Assembly: GCF_900129245.1 (NCBI RefSeq)
Contig: NZ_FQUT01000011.1
Location: 1-64,000, forward strand
Source: Chryseobacterium arachidis
Lineage (GTDB): Bacteria; Bacteroidota; Bacteroidia; Flavobacteriales; Weeksellaceae
Direction: 5' to 3'
Length of the DNA stretch: 64,000 nucleotides
Shown: positions 16,345-25,782 of the stretch, piece by piece
Numbering within the stretch: the first letter of the stretch is position 1
Layout: every line of letters starts with the position of its first letter
Translations under genes and position numbers: made by a program
Notes under the pieces: model-generated
Told to the model about the DNA's origin: nothing
The model's input: the letters and a program-made list of their open reading frames with translations, nothing else
Databases searched by the model: none

Positions 16345-16725
16345 AAATTTTTGCAGTTTCCGATCTTTTTTCCGGCAGGTGCATTTTTAATGAATTATTT
16401 GTATTGATAAGAATTAATACTAATTCTATATGCTTTTCATTACTTTAAACTTTTTCCTTATTGAAAGCTAAAAAATAAAAGCCTTCCTTACAGAAATCAG
16501 TTGACAATCGGGAATCTGAAAAAGCAAAACTGAATGATAAAAATCTGATTTAAATTATTGCAGAGTAGCAGAGGCAGGAACCTTTTTTATTGATACTTTG
16601 CAAATGTATAATAAAACAACCCAATAACAATACAATATAATTGATTGATTATCAAAAATATATTCGTAGCTTACGCACATAATCTAATTGTTTGCAAAGT
16701 GCGGATGATTTTAAAATTCCAGCCT
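16345..16725. other. Divergent intergenic region
   Basis: This 381-base AT-rich spacer separates the helicase from the glycosyltransferase gene. Upstream in-frame ATGs of the latter at 16645 and 16705 fall inside it. I see no RNA gene, clear terminator or exact TAnnTTTG element. Confidence 0.5.
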
Positions 16726-17679
16726 ATGCAAACTTTAGCATCCCAAATCCAGCCCCTTACAAGAAAGTCAGACAGTCCACCGTCTTCTCAGATCCGAATT
16801 GCTTATTTTATCATGATCCATCATAAACCCGATGTTTTTAAGGCAATGTTTGAGAAAATCTACACCCGTGATCAGTTTTATCTTATTCATATAGACAGAA
16901 AAGCCAAAGAAGAGTTTACTGAGGAAATTCAACAATATCTCATCCATTTTCCCAATGTCTATATTCTTGAGAGTATGAATATTGTGGCAGGAGGCTTCAG
17001 TATTATTCAGGCAGAGCTCAATGCTATGGAATATTTACTCAATGTAACTGCGGAATGGGATTATTTCATCAACTTAAGTGGCGAAGATTATCCGCTAAAA
17101 TCGCAGAATATTATTCGCCAGTTTCTTACCGCTAATAACGGCAGGAATTATTTGTTCTATTACGACCAAAAATTTTACAGACCTGATACGCTTAAGAGAA
17201 TACAGAATCATTTTACCGAACTAAGCCATAAAATATCGTCATTAATTTATAGAAGGACATTTATGGAAGGGGTAACACCGTACATCGGAGGCAAATGGTT
17301 TATTTTCACAAGAGAAACCTGTTCTTTTTTGACCAACAATAAACGGGTGATGGACTTTGAAGATTATTACCTGCATACACTTTTACCGGCAGAATCATTT
17401 TTTCAGACGGTTCTTATGAATACTGTTTTTAAAGATATTGTGGTAAATGATGATAAAAGGGCATCTATTGAAAAAATAATCTTTAATAAAAATTCTTACC
17501 ATACTTCTTTTATTGAATCATTAAAAAACAGCAACCAGCTCTTTATCAGAAAGATTGACAATGACACCAATCAGAGCATTTTACAGTATATTGATGAAAC
17601 CTATCTTCTGCCACTGCCATATGTAGACGAGGTAGATAGAGAAATTAAAAGGGATGACCGCAACGATAAATGGTCTTGA
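16726..17679 (+). CDS. GT14-type (core-2/I-branching) glycosyltransferase
   Basis: From ATG 16726 the protein has 317 residues; starts at 16705 and 16645 are also possible. It carries the branch-domain pattern of the XylT/C2GnT family: IAYFIMIHHKPDVFKAMF, QFYLIHIDRKA, INLSGEDYPLKS (the family's SGxDYPL) and GGKWFIFTRE. There is no signal or membrane helix, so it should act in the cytoplasm, transferring a sugar (GlcNAc or xylose in studied members) to a glycan or lipid carrier. A Crp/Fnr gene follows. Confidence 0.85.
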   Translation: MQTLASQIQPLTRKSDSPPSSQIRIAYFIMIHHKPDVFKAMFEKIYTRDQFYLIHIDRKAKEEFTEEIQQYLIHFPNVYILESMNIVAGGFSIIQAELNAMEYLLNVTAEWDYFINLSGEDYPLKSQNIIRQFLTANNGRNYLFYYDQKFYRPDTLKRIQNHFTELSHKISSLIYRRTFMEGVTPYIGGKWFIFTRETCSFLTNNKRVMDFEDYYLHTLLPAESFFQTVLMNTVFKDIVVNDDKRASIEKIIFNKNSYHTSFIESLKNSNQLFIRKIDNDTNQSILQYIDETYLLPLPYVDEVDREIKRDDRNDKWS

Positions 17680-17794
17680 TAAATCTTAAGCTATAACGGC
17701 TTATGCTCCCAGTCATAAAGCTACAGAAAATTTGTTCTTAGCTTTATCAGCTAGAAATCAGGAAGCTTGACCTGAATGATTAGAGCTGTGACGT

Positions 17795-18382
17795 ATGCTG
17801 ATAAACGAAGACCTTCTGATGAGTTCTGGTGCTAAAATTGTAAATTATACCAAAAATCAGTTTGTATTTCAGGAAAATACAGAAGCAATTTCCTACTTTC
17901 AGCTTCTAACCGGAAGAGTAAAAATTGTTAGCCAGAAAAAGCCCGGTCGTGAGTTTATTCACCATGTGTCTAATCAGGGAGATTGCTTGGGTGAATTGTT
18001 CCTGTTCTTAAAACATCAGTATTCTGTAAGTGCTATTGCAATGGAGGATTGTCGGATTTTCATCTTGCAAAAGTCGGATTTTGATCTAATGCTAAAGGAT
18101 TATCCAACGATTTTACGAGATCTCTATGAAAGTATTGCCGAAAGCTTGCACTATACCTACATGATGAGGGGATTTGCTTTAGAGAATCCCGCAGAGAAAA
18201 CTATTAATTTACTTCGATATTTAAAAGTATCAAATGCTTCAACCAATCCGGATGAAGTATTACTTACAAGACAGGAGATCGCCTCACTTACCGGTTTAAG
18301 AGTCGAAACTGTCATAAGAACAATCAAGCAGTTGGAAAATGAAGGTCTTCTTGTGATTACAAAAGGTAAAATTTTTTATTAG
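17795..18382 (+). CDS. Crp/Fnr-family transcriptional regulator
   Basis: A 195-residue protein. The cyclic nucleotide-binding beta barrel covers about residues 10-115 (KNQFVFQENTEAISYFQLLTG, GDCLGELFLF) and the winged helix covers 135-195 (LTRQEIASLTGLRVETVIRTI, then LENEGLLVITKGKI). The HTH fits the Crp family signature well. The start could also be MSSGAKI at 17819. It precedes the galactofuranose-related trio by 248 bases and might regulate it; the effector is unknown. Confidence 0.9.
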   Translation: MLINEDLLMSSGAKIVNYTKNQFVFQENTEAISYFQLLTGRVKIVSQKKPGREFIHHVSNQGDCLGELFLFLKHQYSVSAIAMEDCRIFILQKSDFDLMLKDYPTILRDLYESIAESLHYTYMMRGFALENPAEKTINLLRYLKVSNASTNPDEVLLTRQEIASLTGLRVETVIRTIKQLENEGLLVITKGKIFY

Positions 18383-18630
18383 CCTGCATCTGTAGGCATT
18401 AAGCTGTGAAGCGCAGAATCCCGGATCACTTCAATCAATTAACGTCAGTTAGTATAGAACACAGTTAACAAAATATATCTGTATCAATCTATTACCTTAT
18501 GATTGGAATCATATTTCAACCATTTTAATACGATTAGCTTTACCATTCACAACCGCTCATAAATCCGATTAGATCATTTCTTTTAGCAGAGCCTGGAAAA
18601 ACTTTCCATTTCAATTTGTGACCAAAATTT

Positions 18631-19731
18631 ATGCAAAATATTTTATGTTTCAGCCATTTACACTGGGACTTCGTGTACCAGCGTCCACAGCATCTATTAA
18701 CAAGATTTGCCAAAAAAAATCAGGTCTTTTACTTTGAAGAACCTCGTAATAGTGATTCTGATTTCTACGAAATCGATGTACAGGACGCTATTTTTATCGT
18801 TAAAATATTCATTAATGATATACCTGAAGCCCGCAATTCCAGACTTGAAAGCTTAGTAAGCAAAGTTTTAACAGATTTAAACATCAGCATCTATTCCTGC
18901 TGGTATTATACACCAATGGCTTTGGAGTACACTTCACATCTCACGCCTCAGGTAACGATTTATGATTCTATGGATGAGCTCTCTGCGTTTCGTTTTGCGC
19001 CGCCGCAATTATTGGAATTAGAAGAGCAATTGTTTAAAAAAGCCGATGTGGTTTTTACAGGCGGTTATACCCTTTATCAGGCAAAGAAGAACCGCCACCA
19101 CAATATTCATCCTTTTCCAAGCAGTATTGATAAGCATCATTTTAAGGCTTCCCGATATTACACCGAAGATCCTGAAGATCAGGAACACATCCCTACTCCA
19201 AGGTTTGGCTTTTTTGGCGTCATTGATGAAAGATTCGATATCAAATTATTAAGAGAGGTTTCAGCAAAAAAGCCGGACTGGCAGTTTGTAATCATTGGTC
19301 CAGTGGTGAAAATTGATGCCAATGAACTTCCGAGAGGAACCAACATTCATTATCTCGGTTCTAAGAAATATGACGAACTTCCGAAATACATCAGCCAATG
19401 GGATATTGCAATGGTGATGTTTGCTATCAATGAGTCCACGGAATTTATAAGTCCCACAAAAACACCGGAGTATCTCGCAGCCGGACTTCCTGTTATTTCC
19501 ACACCTATCAAAGATGTGGTAAGACCGTATGGTGAGGAAAACCTTGTTTACATCGCCAAAGACGCTGAAAGTTTTATTAAATACGGAGAAGAAGAACTTG
19601 CGAAAACATCCCGTAAAGACTGGATGAAAAAAGTTGATAATTTCCTTGCGAATGAATCCTGGGACAACACTTTTGAAAAGATGAACTTATTAATTAATAA
19701 CGTTAAAAAAACCAACGGGATCTATGTATGA
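18631..19731 (+). CDS. GT4-like glycosyltransferase
   Basis: A 366-residue GT-B fold enzyme. The N-terminal half starts FSHLHWDFVYQRPQHLLTRF (a phrase of the TuaH-like group) and has YDSMDELSAF; the C-terminal half has the nucleotide-sugar block FISPTKTPEYLAAGLPVIST. Cytoplasmic or membrane-associated. Its last 8 bases overlap glf, so it is probably coupled with it; a galactofuranosyl donor from Glf is a reasonable but unproven guess. Confidence 0.88.
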   Translation: MQNILCFSHLHWDFVYQRPQHLLTRFAKKNQVFYFEEPRNSDSDFYEIDVQDAIFIVKIFINDIPEARNSRLESLVSKVLTDLNISIYSCWYYTPMALEYTSHLTPQVTIYDSMDELSAFRFAPPQLLELEEQLFKKADVVFTGGYTLYQAKKNRHHNIHPFPSSIDKHHFKASRYYTEDPEDQEHIPTPRFGFFGVIDERFDIKLLREVSAKKPDWQFVIIGPVVKIDANELPRGTNIHYLGSKKYDELPKYISQWDIAMVMFAINESTEFISPTKTPEYLAAGLPVISTPIKDVVRPYGEENLVYIAKDAESFIKYGEEELAKTSRKDWMKKVDNFLANESWDNTFEKMNLLINNVKKTNGIYV

Positions 19732-20830
19732 TTTTTTAATTATAGGCTGCGGTTTTGCAGGAGCTGTCCTGGCAGAAAGATTGGCTAATGAAGGAAAAAA
19801 GATTCTGATTGTTGATAAACGAAATCACATTGCAGGAAATGCTTACGATTATTACAACAAAGAAGGAATATTGATCCATAAATATGGTCCTCATATTTTT
19901 CATACCAACTCGGAAGATGTTTTTAAATATCTGAGTAAATTCACGAAATGGCGCCCCTATGAACACCGGGTTTTGGGAAGTGTTGACGGTCAATTGGTCC
20001 CGATTCCGATCAATCTAACCACGATCAATAAACTCTATGGAAAAAATCTGACATCTGATGAAGTGGTTGATTTCTTAGCCTCAAAAGCTGAAGCCCGTAA
20101 AATCGTTTTGACCTCGGAAGATGTTGTTCTAAATGTTGTCGGAAAAGAACTTTATGAAAAATTCTTTCGTGGTTATACCAAAAAACAATGGGATTTGGAC
20201 CCATCAGAATTGGACGCTTCGGTAACCGCACGGGTTCCGACCAGAACGAACAGTGATGACCGATATTTCACCGATACTTTGCAGGCGATGCCAAAAAACG
20301 GGTATACTGAAATGTTTCAGAGAATGCTTTCTCACGAGAACATTCACATTATGCTGAACACCAACTATAAAGACATAGAGGGTATTATTCCTCATAAAAA
20401 ACTGATCTACACAGGACCAATCGACGGTTATTTTGATTATCAATTTGGCAAACTGCCTTATCGTTCAATCGATTTTAAATTTGAAACTCTGGATCAGGAA
20501 AATTATCAGGAAACCGGAACGATCAATTACCCGACCTCTAATCTTTACACAAGAATCACGGAGTTCAAACATTTGACAGGACAAAAGCATCACAAAACGG
20601 CAATAGTTTACGAATATCCTACTGCAGAAGGCGATCCCTATTATCCGATCCCGCGTAAAGAAAATCAGGAAGTTTACAATCAATACAAAAAATTGGCTGA
20701 AGAAACACCGGACGTCTATTTTACAGGCCGTTTGGGAACTTATAAATATTACAATATGGATCAGGTTGTAGCACAGTCGTTGGCATTATTCCGAAAGATT
20801 ATCAAAGAAGAAAATGCAGTACAACAGTAA
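19724..20830 (+). CDS. glf: UDP-galactopyranose mutase
   Basis: A 368-residue FAD enzyme that converts UDP-galactopyranose to UDP-galactofuranose in the cytoplasm. Seen: the FAD-binding GCGFAGAVLAERLA (8-21), DKRNHIAGNAYDY, HKYGPHIFHTN, FRGYTKKQWDLDP with the conserved tryptophan, and GRLGTYKYYNMDQ near the C terminus. Length fits the bacterial family. It overlaps the glycosyltransferase before it (8 bases) and the hydrolase after it (17 bases), which shows a tight operon. Its presence implies galactofuranose in some surface glycan. Confidence 0.96.
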   Translation: MYDFLIIGCGFAGAVLAERLANEGKKILIVDKRNHIAGNAYDYYNKEGILIHKYGPHIFHTNSEDVFKYLSKFTKWRPYEHRVLGSVDGQLVPIPINLTTINKLYGKNLTSDEVVDFLASKAEARKIVLTSEDVVLNVVGKELYEKFFRGYTKKQWDLDPSELDASVTARVPTRTNSDDRYFTDTLQAMPKNGYTEMFQRMLSHENIHIMLNTNYKDIEGIIPHKKLIYTGPIDGYFDYQFGKLPYRSIDFKFETLDQENYQETGTINYPTSNLYTRITEFKHLTGQKHHKTAIVYEYPTAEGDPYYPIPRKENQEVYNQYKKLAEETPDVYFTGRLGTYKYYNMDQVVAQSLALFRKIIKEENAVQQ

Positions 20831-22007
20831 TTATTTCAATTTTAAAAACCCATTCCAGTCTTTTCTGATGGCAGGTTTTGAATGTGCAGATCAGCAGAAT
20901 GCATTCGGTGAACGTGTGGACCTCATCAGATTAACCGGCCACGATCGTTTCATTAATGAAGATTATCAAAGATTAACGGAAATCGGAATTACAACAGTTC
21001 GAGAAGGAATTCGCTGGAGTTTTGTAGAAAAAATGCCATTCAACTACGATTGGTCACAAGTTGAAGAAATCATCTTTAATGCAAAAAACAATGACATCCA
21101 GGTTATCTGGGATATATGCCATTTTGGATTCCCGGATGATCTGACGCCTTTACATCCGATGTTTGCAAGAAGATTCTCCCATTTATGCAGGGCTTTTGTT
21201 ATAAAATATCGAAGCTTGGTTCCCGAAGGCGAATTAATCATCACGCCCATCAATGAGGTCAGCTTTTTATCCTGGCTGGGTGGGGAGGTCAGGGGAACGA
21301 GTCCCTACTGTGTAGATCAGGGATGGGAAGTGAAATATATGCTGATGAAAGCCTATATCGAAGGCATTGAAATGATGAAGGAAATAGATCCGACAGTCAA
21401 AATTATGACAACCGAGCCTTTGATCAATATTACTACGCAAGATCCATCAAATCCAATTTTAGTTTTGGAAGCTAATGAAAAGCATCAGGAACAATTTCAG
21501 GTTTTAGAAATTTTAACAGGGAAACTGTGTCCCGAACTGAGAGGAAAACCAGAATATCTTGATATTCTTGGTATTAATTTTTATTTCAATAACCAGTGGA
21601 CATATCCTGAACAGCAATTCATACCGTGGAACGAAACGCCCCCAAATCCATATTGGCAAAGTCTGCACTCCTTGATGGAAGAGGTATTTGTTAAGTATGG
21701 AAGACCAATTGTCTTATCGGAGACCAGCATTCCTGAAAATGACAGATATGATTGGCTGAAGATGATCACGGAGGAGTGCTTAGCAATTCTTGAAAGTGAT
21801 TTGCCATTGTACGGTTCCTGCATCAACCCTATCATCGATCGTCCGGACTGGGATTTTCCCGACATCTGGCACCACAGCGGCCTTTGGGACATTCCAGATC
21901 CCAAAAGCCTGAAAAGACACGTCCATCAGGAAAGTCTTTTAGTTTTGCAGGAATTTCAGAATAATATCAAAATGATAAACTCTAAAGCCTGTATGACGCG
22001 CCAATAA
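20814..22007 (+). CDS. Clan GH-A glycoside hydrolase-like protein
   Basis: A 397-residue TIM-barrel protein with no signal peptide. Acid/base and nucleophile candidates are in the correct places: ITPINEVSFLS (beta-4) and PIVLSETSIPEN (beta-7), and REGIRWSF near the N terminus is typical of clan A. It is nearest in feel to GH1/GH5 beta-glucosidase-like proteins, but I cannot assign a family. It overlaps glf by 17 bases, so it belongs to a glycosyltransferase-Glf-hydrolase trio. Its 3' end overlaps the convergent outer membrane gene by 26 bases. Confidence 0.8.
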   Translation: MQYNSNYFNFKNPFQSFLMAGFECADQQNAFGERVDLIRLTGHDRFINEDYQRLTEIGITTVREGIRWSFVEKMPFNYDWSQVEEIIFNAKNNDIQVIWDICHFGFPDDLTPLHPMFARRFSHLCRAFVIKYRSLVPEGELIITPINEVSFLSWLGGEVRGTSPYCVDQGWEVKYMLMKAYIEGIEMMKEIDPTVKIMTTEPLINITTQDPSNPILVLEANEKHQEQFQVLEILTGKLCPELRGKPEYLDILGINFYFNNQWTYPEQQFIPWNETPPNPYWQSLHSLMEEVFVKYGRPIVLSETSIPENDRYDWLKMITEECLAILESDLPLYGSCINPIIDRPDWDFPDIWHHSGLWDIPDPKSLKRHVHQESLLVLQEFQNNIKMINSKACMTRQ

Positions 22008-22821
22008 AAAAATGTTTCGCTGCTGTATGCTGTAATCCGATATTCAATCCGGCATCCAACTTAAAATCTTTAGCTGCATCAATCTGAATGGCCGCATTGA
22101 TGTAATTTGAGAATTGATGTGCCTTAAAATCATAGGTATAATAAGTTTCGGCGATACCGTCCAAGCCTTTAGTAATCGGATGACTAACAGTTAAGGTCTG
22201 CAGAAACTCAGTATGCATTGCGTTATCATTCTGATCTTTAAGTCTATCCAATTCTACCTGAAATCCTAAATTCCATTCTCCGGAAAATTTGTACTGCATC
22301 GGAACGATCAAGCCGCCTTCAAACCGACTTTCTTCATATTTTGACGTCGGAATCTTCACATAAGGTAACAAAGCCATTATAAAGTTGCCTTTGTCATTTC
22401 CGATTAGATTTTGTTTAATTCTAAATGTGAGATCGCCGTGACCGTCATTTACTGTTTTATTACCCGAATCTAACTCGGTCTCACGTTGCCAGCCATATGC
22501 TTGAAATCCAATTTGTACTGCAGTAGAACCTGTCAGTCCCACTTTAAGGTTCATCTGATTGATGAGTAAGGTCTTTGTTTTTATGGATTCACTTTTTTCA
22601 CTGATTGTTCTGATTAAATCGGTTTCCAGCTGAAAATGCCCTGCATCTACAGTATATGGCGATTCAGTTACATCAGGACGGTCGGTCTCCATTTCTCGCA
22701 TCTGTTCTTTTGGAACCGGATTAAATAATGAATATTTTTTTTGCACTATTTGCTGTCTTGATCCTTTTAACGGAAAAAGAAGCCCTATAATCCCCATAAT
22801 TAGTATATAATTCCTATTCAT
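21982..22821 (-). CDS. Outer membrane beta-barrel protein (phenol-MetA-like)
   Basis: A 279-residue protein from ATG 22821, with a hydrophobic leader (YILIMGIIGLLFPLKG). The mature start METDRPDVTESPYTVDAGHFQLE matches the PF13557-type barrel, and alternating strands follow to an end FFIGASYRL with a terminal hydrophobic residue. The family label 'MetA pathway of phenol degradation' does not prove such a role; these proteins are outer membrane channels of unclear substrate. Tail-to-tail overlap with the GH-A gene. Confidence 0.82.
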   Translation of the reverse strand: MNRNYILIMGIIGLLFPLKGSRQQIVQKKYSLFNPVPKEQMREMETDRPDVTESPYTVDAGHFQLETDLIRTISEKSESIKTKTLLINQMNLKVGLTGSTAVQIGFQAYGWQRETELDSGNKTVNDGHGDLTFRIKQNLIGNDKGNFIMALLPYVKIPTSKYEESRFEGGLIVPMQYKFSGEWNLGFQVELDRLKDQNDNAMHTEFLQTLTVSHPITKGLDGIAETYYTYDFKAHQFSNYINAAIQIDAAKDFKLDAGLNIGLQHTAAKHFFIGASYRL

Positions 22822-23140
22822 ATCAATATTTTTATTAATCAATCTTAAATAGTAATAGATTAAAAGTTGTGCCGAAAATTGACTTATACTTTATTATTTT
22901 ACATTATAAATTTTCCTCAAATACTTAATACCATTTATTTAGAAGATAGCAATTAGTTTATAATTACATTTAATCTAATTTTCAAGAGATTTTAATCCAT
23001 TAAATGAGAAGGCAGAGAAATATATCTGATTATTCTATATTTATAAAAATATTATTCATTTAAATAAAGCTATCAGAGTACTTTTTGTGATTAACTAATA
23101 AATTGAAAGTTAATTGGTTCCAATATTGCTTAGTAAGATT

Positions 23141-23494
23141 ATGAGAAACATCTTTATGGTTGAAGACAATCAGGATATAAGAGAAATATTAACTATTTTT
23201 CTTACAGCAGAGGGCTATCGTGTGCTAGCCTTTGGAAACGTAAAAGAATTCAAAAAAAGAAATACAGAAATCTTCCCCGACCTTTATTTATTTGATGTAA
23301 TGCTTCCTGATGGCTCTGGAATTGATCTTTGCAATGAAATAAAGAGTCAAAGCAATAACAAGGTTCCGGTTATCATTATGAGTGCTAATGTAAAAATTGA
23401 TCAAACAAGAAAACTTTGTATGCCTGATGATTACATTTCTAAACCTTTTGACCTCAACGATCTACTTCAAAAAATCCGAAAAATAACTTTATAG
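23141..23494 (+). CDS. Single-domain response regulator
   Basis: A 117-residue receiver domain from ATG 23141 (MRNIFMVEDNQDIREIL); the frame extends to 23114 without support. The acidic pair ED (8-9), phospho-acceptor D52 in LFDVMLPDGSG, S81 in IIMSAN and K101 in ISKPFD are all present. No output domain is attached, so it acts on another protein. No histidine kinase lies in the window. Confidence 0.92.
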   Translation: MRNIFMVEDNQDIREILTIFLTAEGYRVLAFGNVKEFKKRNTEIFPDLYLFDVMLPDGSGIDLCNEIKSQSNNKVPVIIMSANVKIDQTRKLCMPDDYISKPFDLNDLLQKIRKITL

Positions 23495-24021
23495 AGTTTT
23501 ATTAAGTTATGGAGCAAGACAATTTATGGACAAGTAAAGACTTAGAAACCTAGTATTCATTATTTAAATTATTAAAGGTAAATTGCCAGAAACTTCAATT
23601 ATAAAAAATATTTAATAAGATAAAATAAAAATAAAGTTCGGATATGTAATCCAAGTTATTATGCGAAATAATAAAAAAATGGGTTTGAGCCAATTCATAA
23701 AAGATGGATTATTGAACGTACTTTTTCTTGGTTTGAGAGCCGCAGAAGACTCTGTAGAAATTGTGAATTTCTTATGGAGATTGCTGAAAATATAATCAAA
23801 TTATCTGCAAAAAATTATTATTGATTAAAATTTAAACAGGTTCTTAATTTTGTATGTGAGACTTCAGCCAACATTGTTTATTAAGTGTTGAAACTTTTGC
23901 TAAGATTCTATTTCAAGATCATCTCCACAAGATTAGTATAAATTGATTTTTACCACAAAACCTTCAATAAATACCCTATAAGAAATTTAGGAAAGAATTT
24001 TGGGAATTATAATAGTTTTAC
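23495..24021. other. Decayed intergenic region with an IS fragment
   Basis: No intact gene is found in these 527 bases. A short frame at about 23508 (MEQDNLWTSKDLE) ends soon, and a transposase tail occupies 23675-23824. The rest is AT-rich with no RNA gene or repeat I can name. Confidence 0.6.
23675..23824 (+). pseudogene. Transposase C-terminal remnant (IS5-type)
   Basis: The frame before the stop at 23822 reads KNGFEPIHKRWIIERTF, then SWFESRRRLCRNCEFL and ENIIKLS. The W-IERTFSWF-RRRL-R pattern is the C-terminal part of DDE transposases of the IS5 group, with the catalytic glutamate in IER. Two stop codons cut the frame just upstream (23669-23674) and the rest of the gene is missing. Confidence 0.75.
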
Positions 24022-24864
24022 TTATTCAAATTTGTCTAAAAAGTCATTTGCCTGTTGTACAAATATCTCAGGATACTGAAAGAAGGATCCATGTGCAGAA
24101 TCCGGATAATAACTCAAAATAGCATTGGGGATAGTCTTGAATAATTCATAAGAAGTATCAGAATCCATCATCTCATCATTGCTCCCTTGAATGATAAGAA
24201 CAGGATGCTTAATCTCCGCTACATCAATATCGGAAGTTACTCCCCAACCGGTAATAGCCTTTGCCTGTGCTACTACGGCTTTTTCAGCAGTATCTTTATC
24301 TCTGTCCTCAGATCTTTCAAACAAACGCTGTAAGGCTTCTCTACCTTTTGATCTGCTGTTTTCGGATTTTGTAAAAAATATGTATAAAAACAATTCTGCC
24401 GGACTTAATTGTGAACCTCGTGCTATTAAATCATAAAATCCTTCCAGCACCTTCGCCCCTTGTGGTGCCGTTCCTACCATAATGATTTTTCTTACCATCT
24501 CACTATAGTGTACTCCAAGATACTGTGCTATAAATCCTCCCAGAGAAAACCCCAACACATCAAACTTTTCAACCCCTAACGCTTTTATAAATTCTATCGC
24601 ATCTTTCGTCATATCAAGAACATTATCCGGAGTTTCTCCATCACTGTTTCCTATTCCCTTGTTGTCGAAAATAATGATTTCACGATGCTCTGCTAAACCA
24701 TTAATAATTACAGGATCCCAATTATCCAATGTTCCGGTAAAATGTTGAAATCCTATAACAGGAATTCCTGTTTTATTTCCAAATCTGCGGTATGCATAAG
24801 TAGTTCCGTTTACAATAATGTATTGTGTTGGCGTTTTAGCTGCTAAGTTTATTAGTGTTTTCAT
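24022..24864 (-). CDS. Alpha/beta hydrolase
   Basis: A 280-residue soluble alpha/beta hydrolase. The nucleophile elbow reads GFSLGG (about residues 103-108), with oxyanion-region FQHFTGTLDNWDP and the DNKGIGNSDG loop; the acid is in IIQGSNDEMMDSDT and the histidine in DSAHGSFFQYPEIF. All triad members are present. No signal peptide. It resembles the esterase/peroxidase-like group; the substrate is unknown. It stands alone between two decayed stretches. Confidence 0.9.
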   Translation of the reverse strand: MKTLINLAAKTPTQYIIVNGTTYAYRRFGNKTGIPVIGFQHFTGTLDNWDPVIINGLAEHREIIIFDNKGIGNSDGETPDNVLDMTKDAIEFIKALGVEKFDVLGFSLGGFIAQYLGVHYSEMVRKIIMVGTAPQGAKVLEGFYDLIARGSQLSPAELFLYIFFTKSENSRSKGREALQRLFERSEDRDKDTAEKAVVAQAKAITGWGVTSDIDVAEIKHPVLIIQGSNDEMMDSDTSYELFKTIPNAILSYYPDSAHGSFFQYPEIFVQQANDFLDKFE

Positions 24865-25782
24865 AAGTAAACATTTTTAATTGTTTTTATTTTTTTGTTA
24901 TTTCCTGAAGCAAAATTACAGATGCAAAGAAGGAACGAGTAGCCCATTTCAGCGAATGATTAGCACAGAATTACGAAAATGTAAATTCATGGTACTTTCA
25001 ATATTTAATAATTCAGGCTGCGTAAACTAATTTTTTATAAACATTAAAGCATGGAGAAAACAACCATAACAAAAGTATTACGGAGCTTTTCAAGAAAAAT
25101 TGGATTTGAAATGCCAAAATATCCGTTACCCAATCTTACCACTTGCAAAGTTCCTATAACATAGTAGCTGGAGAAGACAAATTCACAAGATATTTTTATA
25201 AGGTTGTGTTGAAGAAAATAAAATCAGGCCATATGCTGTATGGCAAAACAAAGTAGGATCACAACAATGGATCACCGGTTTTTATAAAGCCTCTCCACAG
25301 TATTGAAAGGAGTAATTTACAGTTTGCTGAAAAGAGTTTGTGATATTTATGCATGAAGACTATCTATTGAAACATAATCTTACGGCTATTTTGAACATGA
25401 AGTCAATGAGCGGTCCATATTTCTCCACCCGAAGAGACTATCTAAGAAAGAACTTTATAACTAAGCTAAAATATGATGAAAATTGAGATGAGTTGAATTA
25501 TGAAATCATATTTTCTATTTTCTATTCTATTTTAGAATATTCCGTTAGGTTCTATAAAAGATAGTTTATAAATCGTAGCAACCATCTGTCAGGGAAAAAC
25601 AGTAACAAGATTCCAGACAGTGCTATCCAATTACCTTGCGAAATTTGCACTTAAAAAGACGGACTACCTTCATCTCTGATATGGTAATGTACAGATAAAA
25701 CCTTCATCAAATGATTCACATTATTTTGTTAAAATTACCTAAAGATCCATTAAAAACTGAATCCTTTTCCTCAAGATCTTTA
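24865..25782. other. Long non-coding or decayed stretch
   Basis: These 918 bases hold no intact gene. Several short open pieces (for example 25051-25164, start MEKTTITKVL, and 25350-25484, start MHEDYLLKHN) change frame and stop, which looks like one or more decayed genes, but I recognise none of them. No tRNA, terminator or repeat family was seen here. Confidence 0.55.

Noticed and set aside
21982..22821. Phenol degradation role for the outer membrane protein
   Set aside because: The family name alone suggests it; no degradation gene is nearby.
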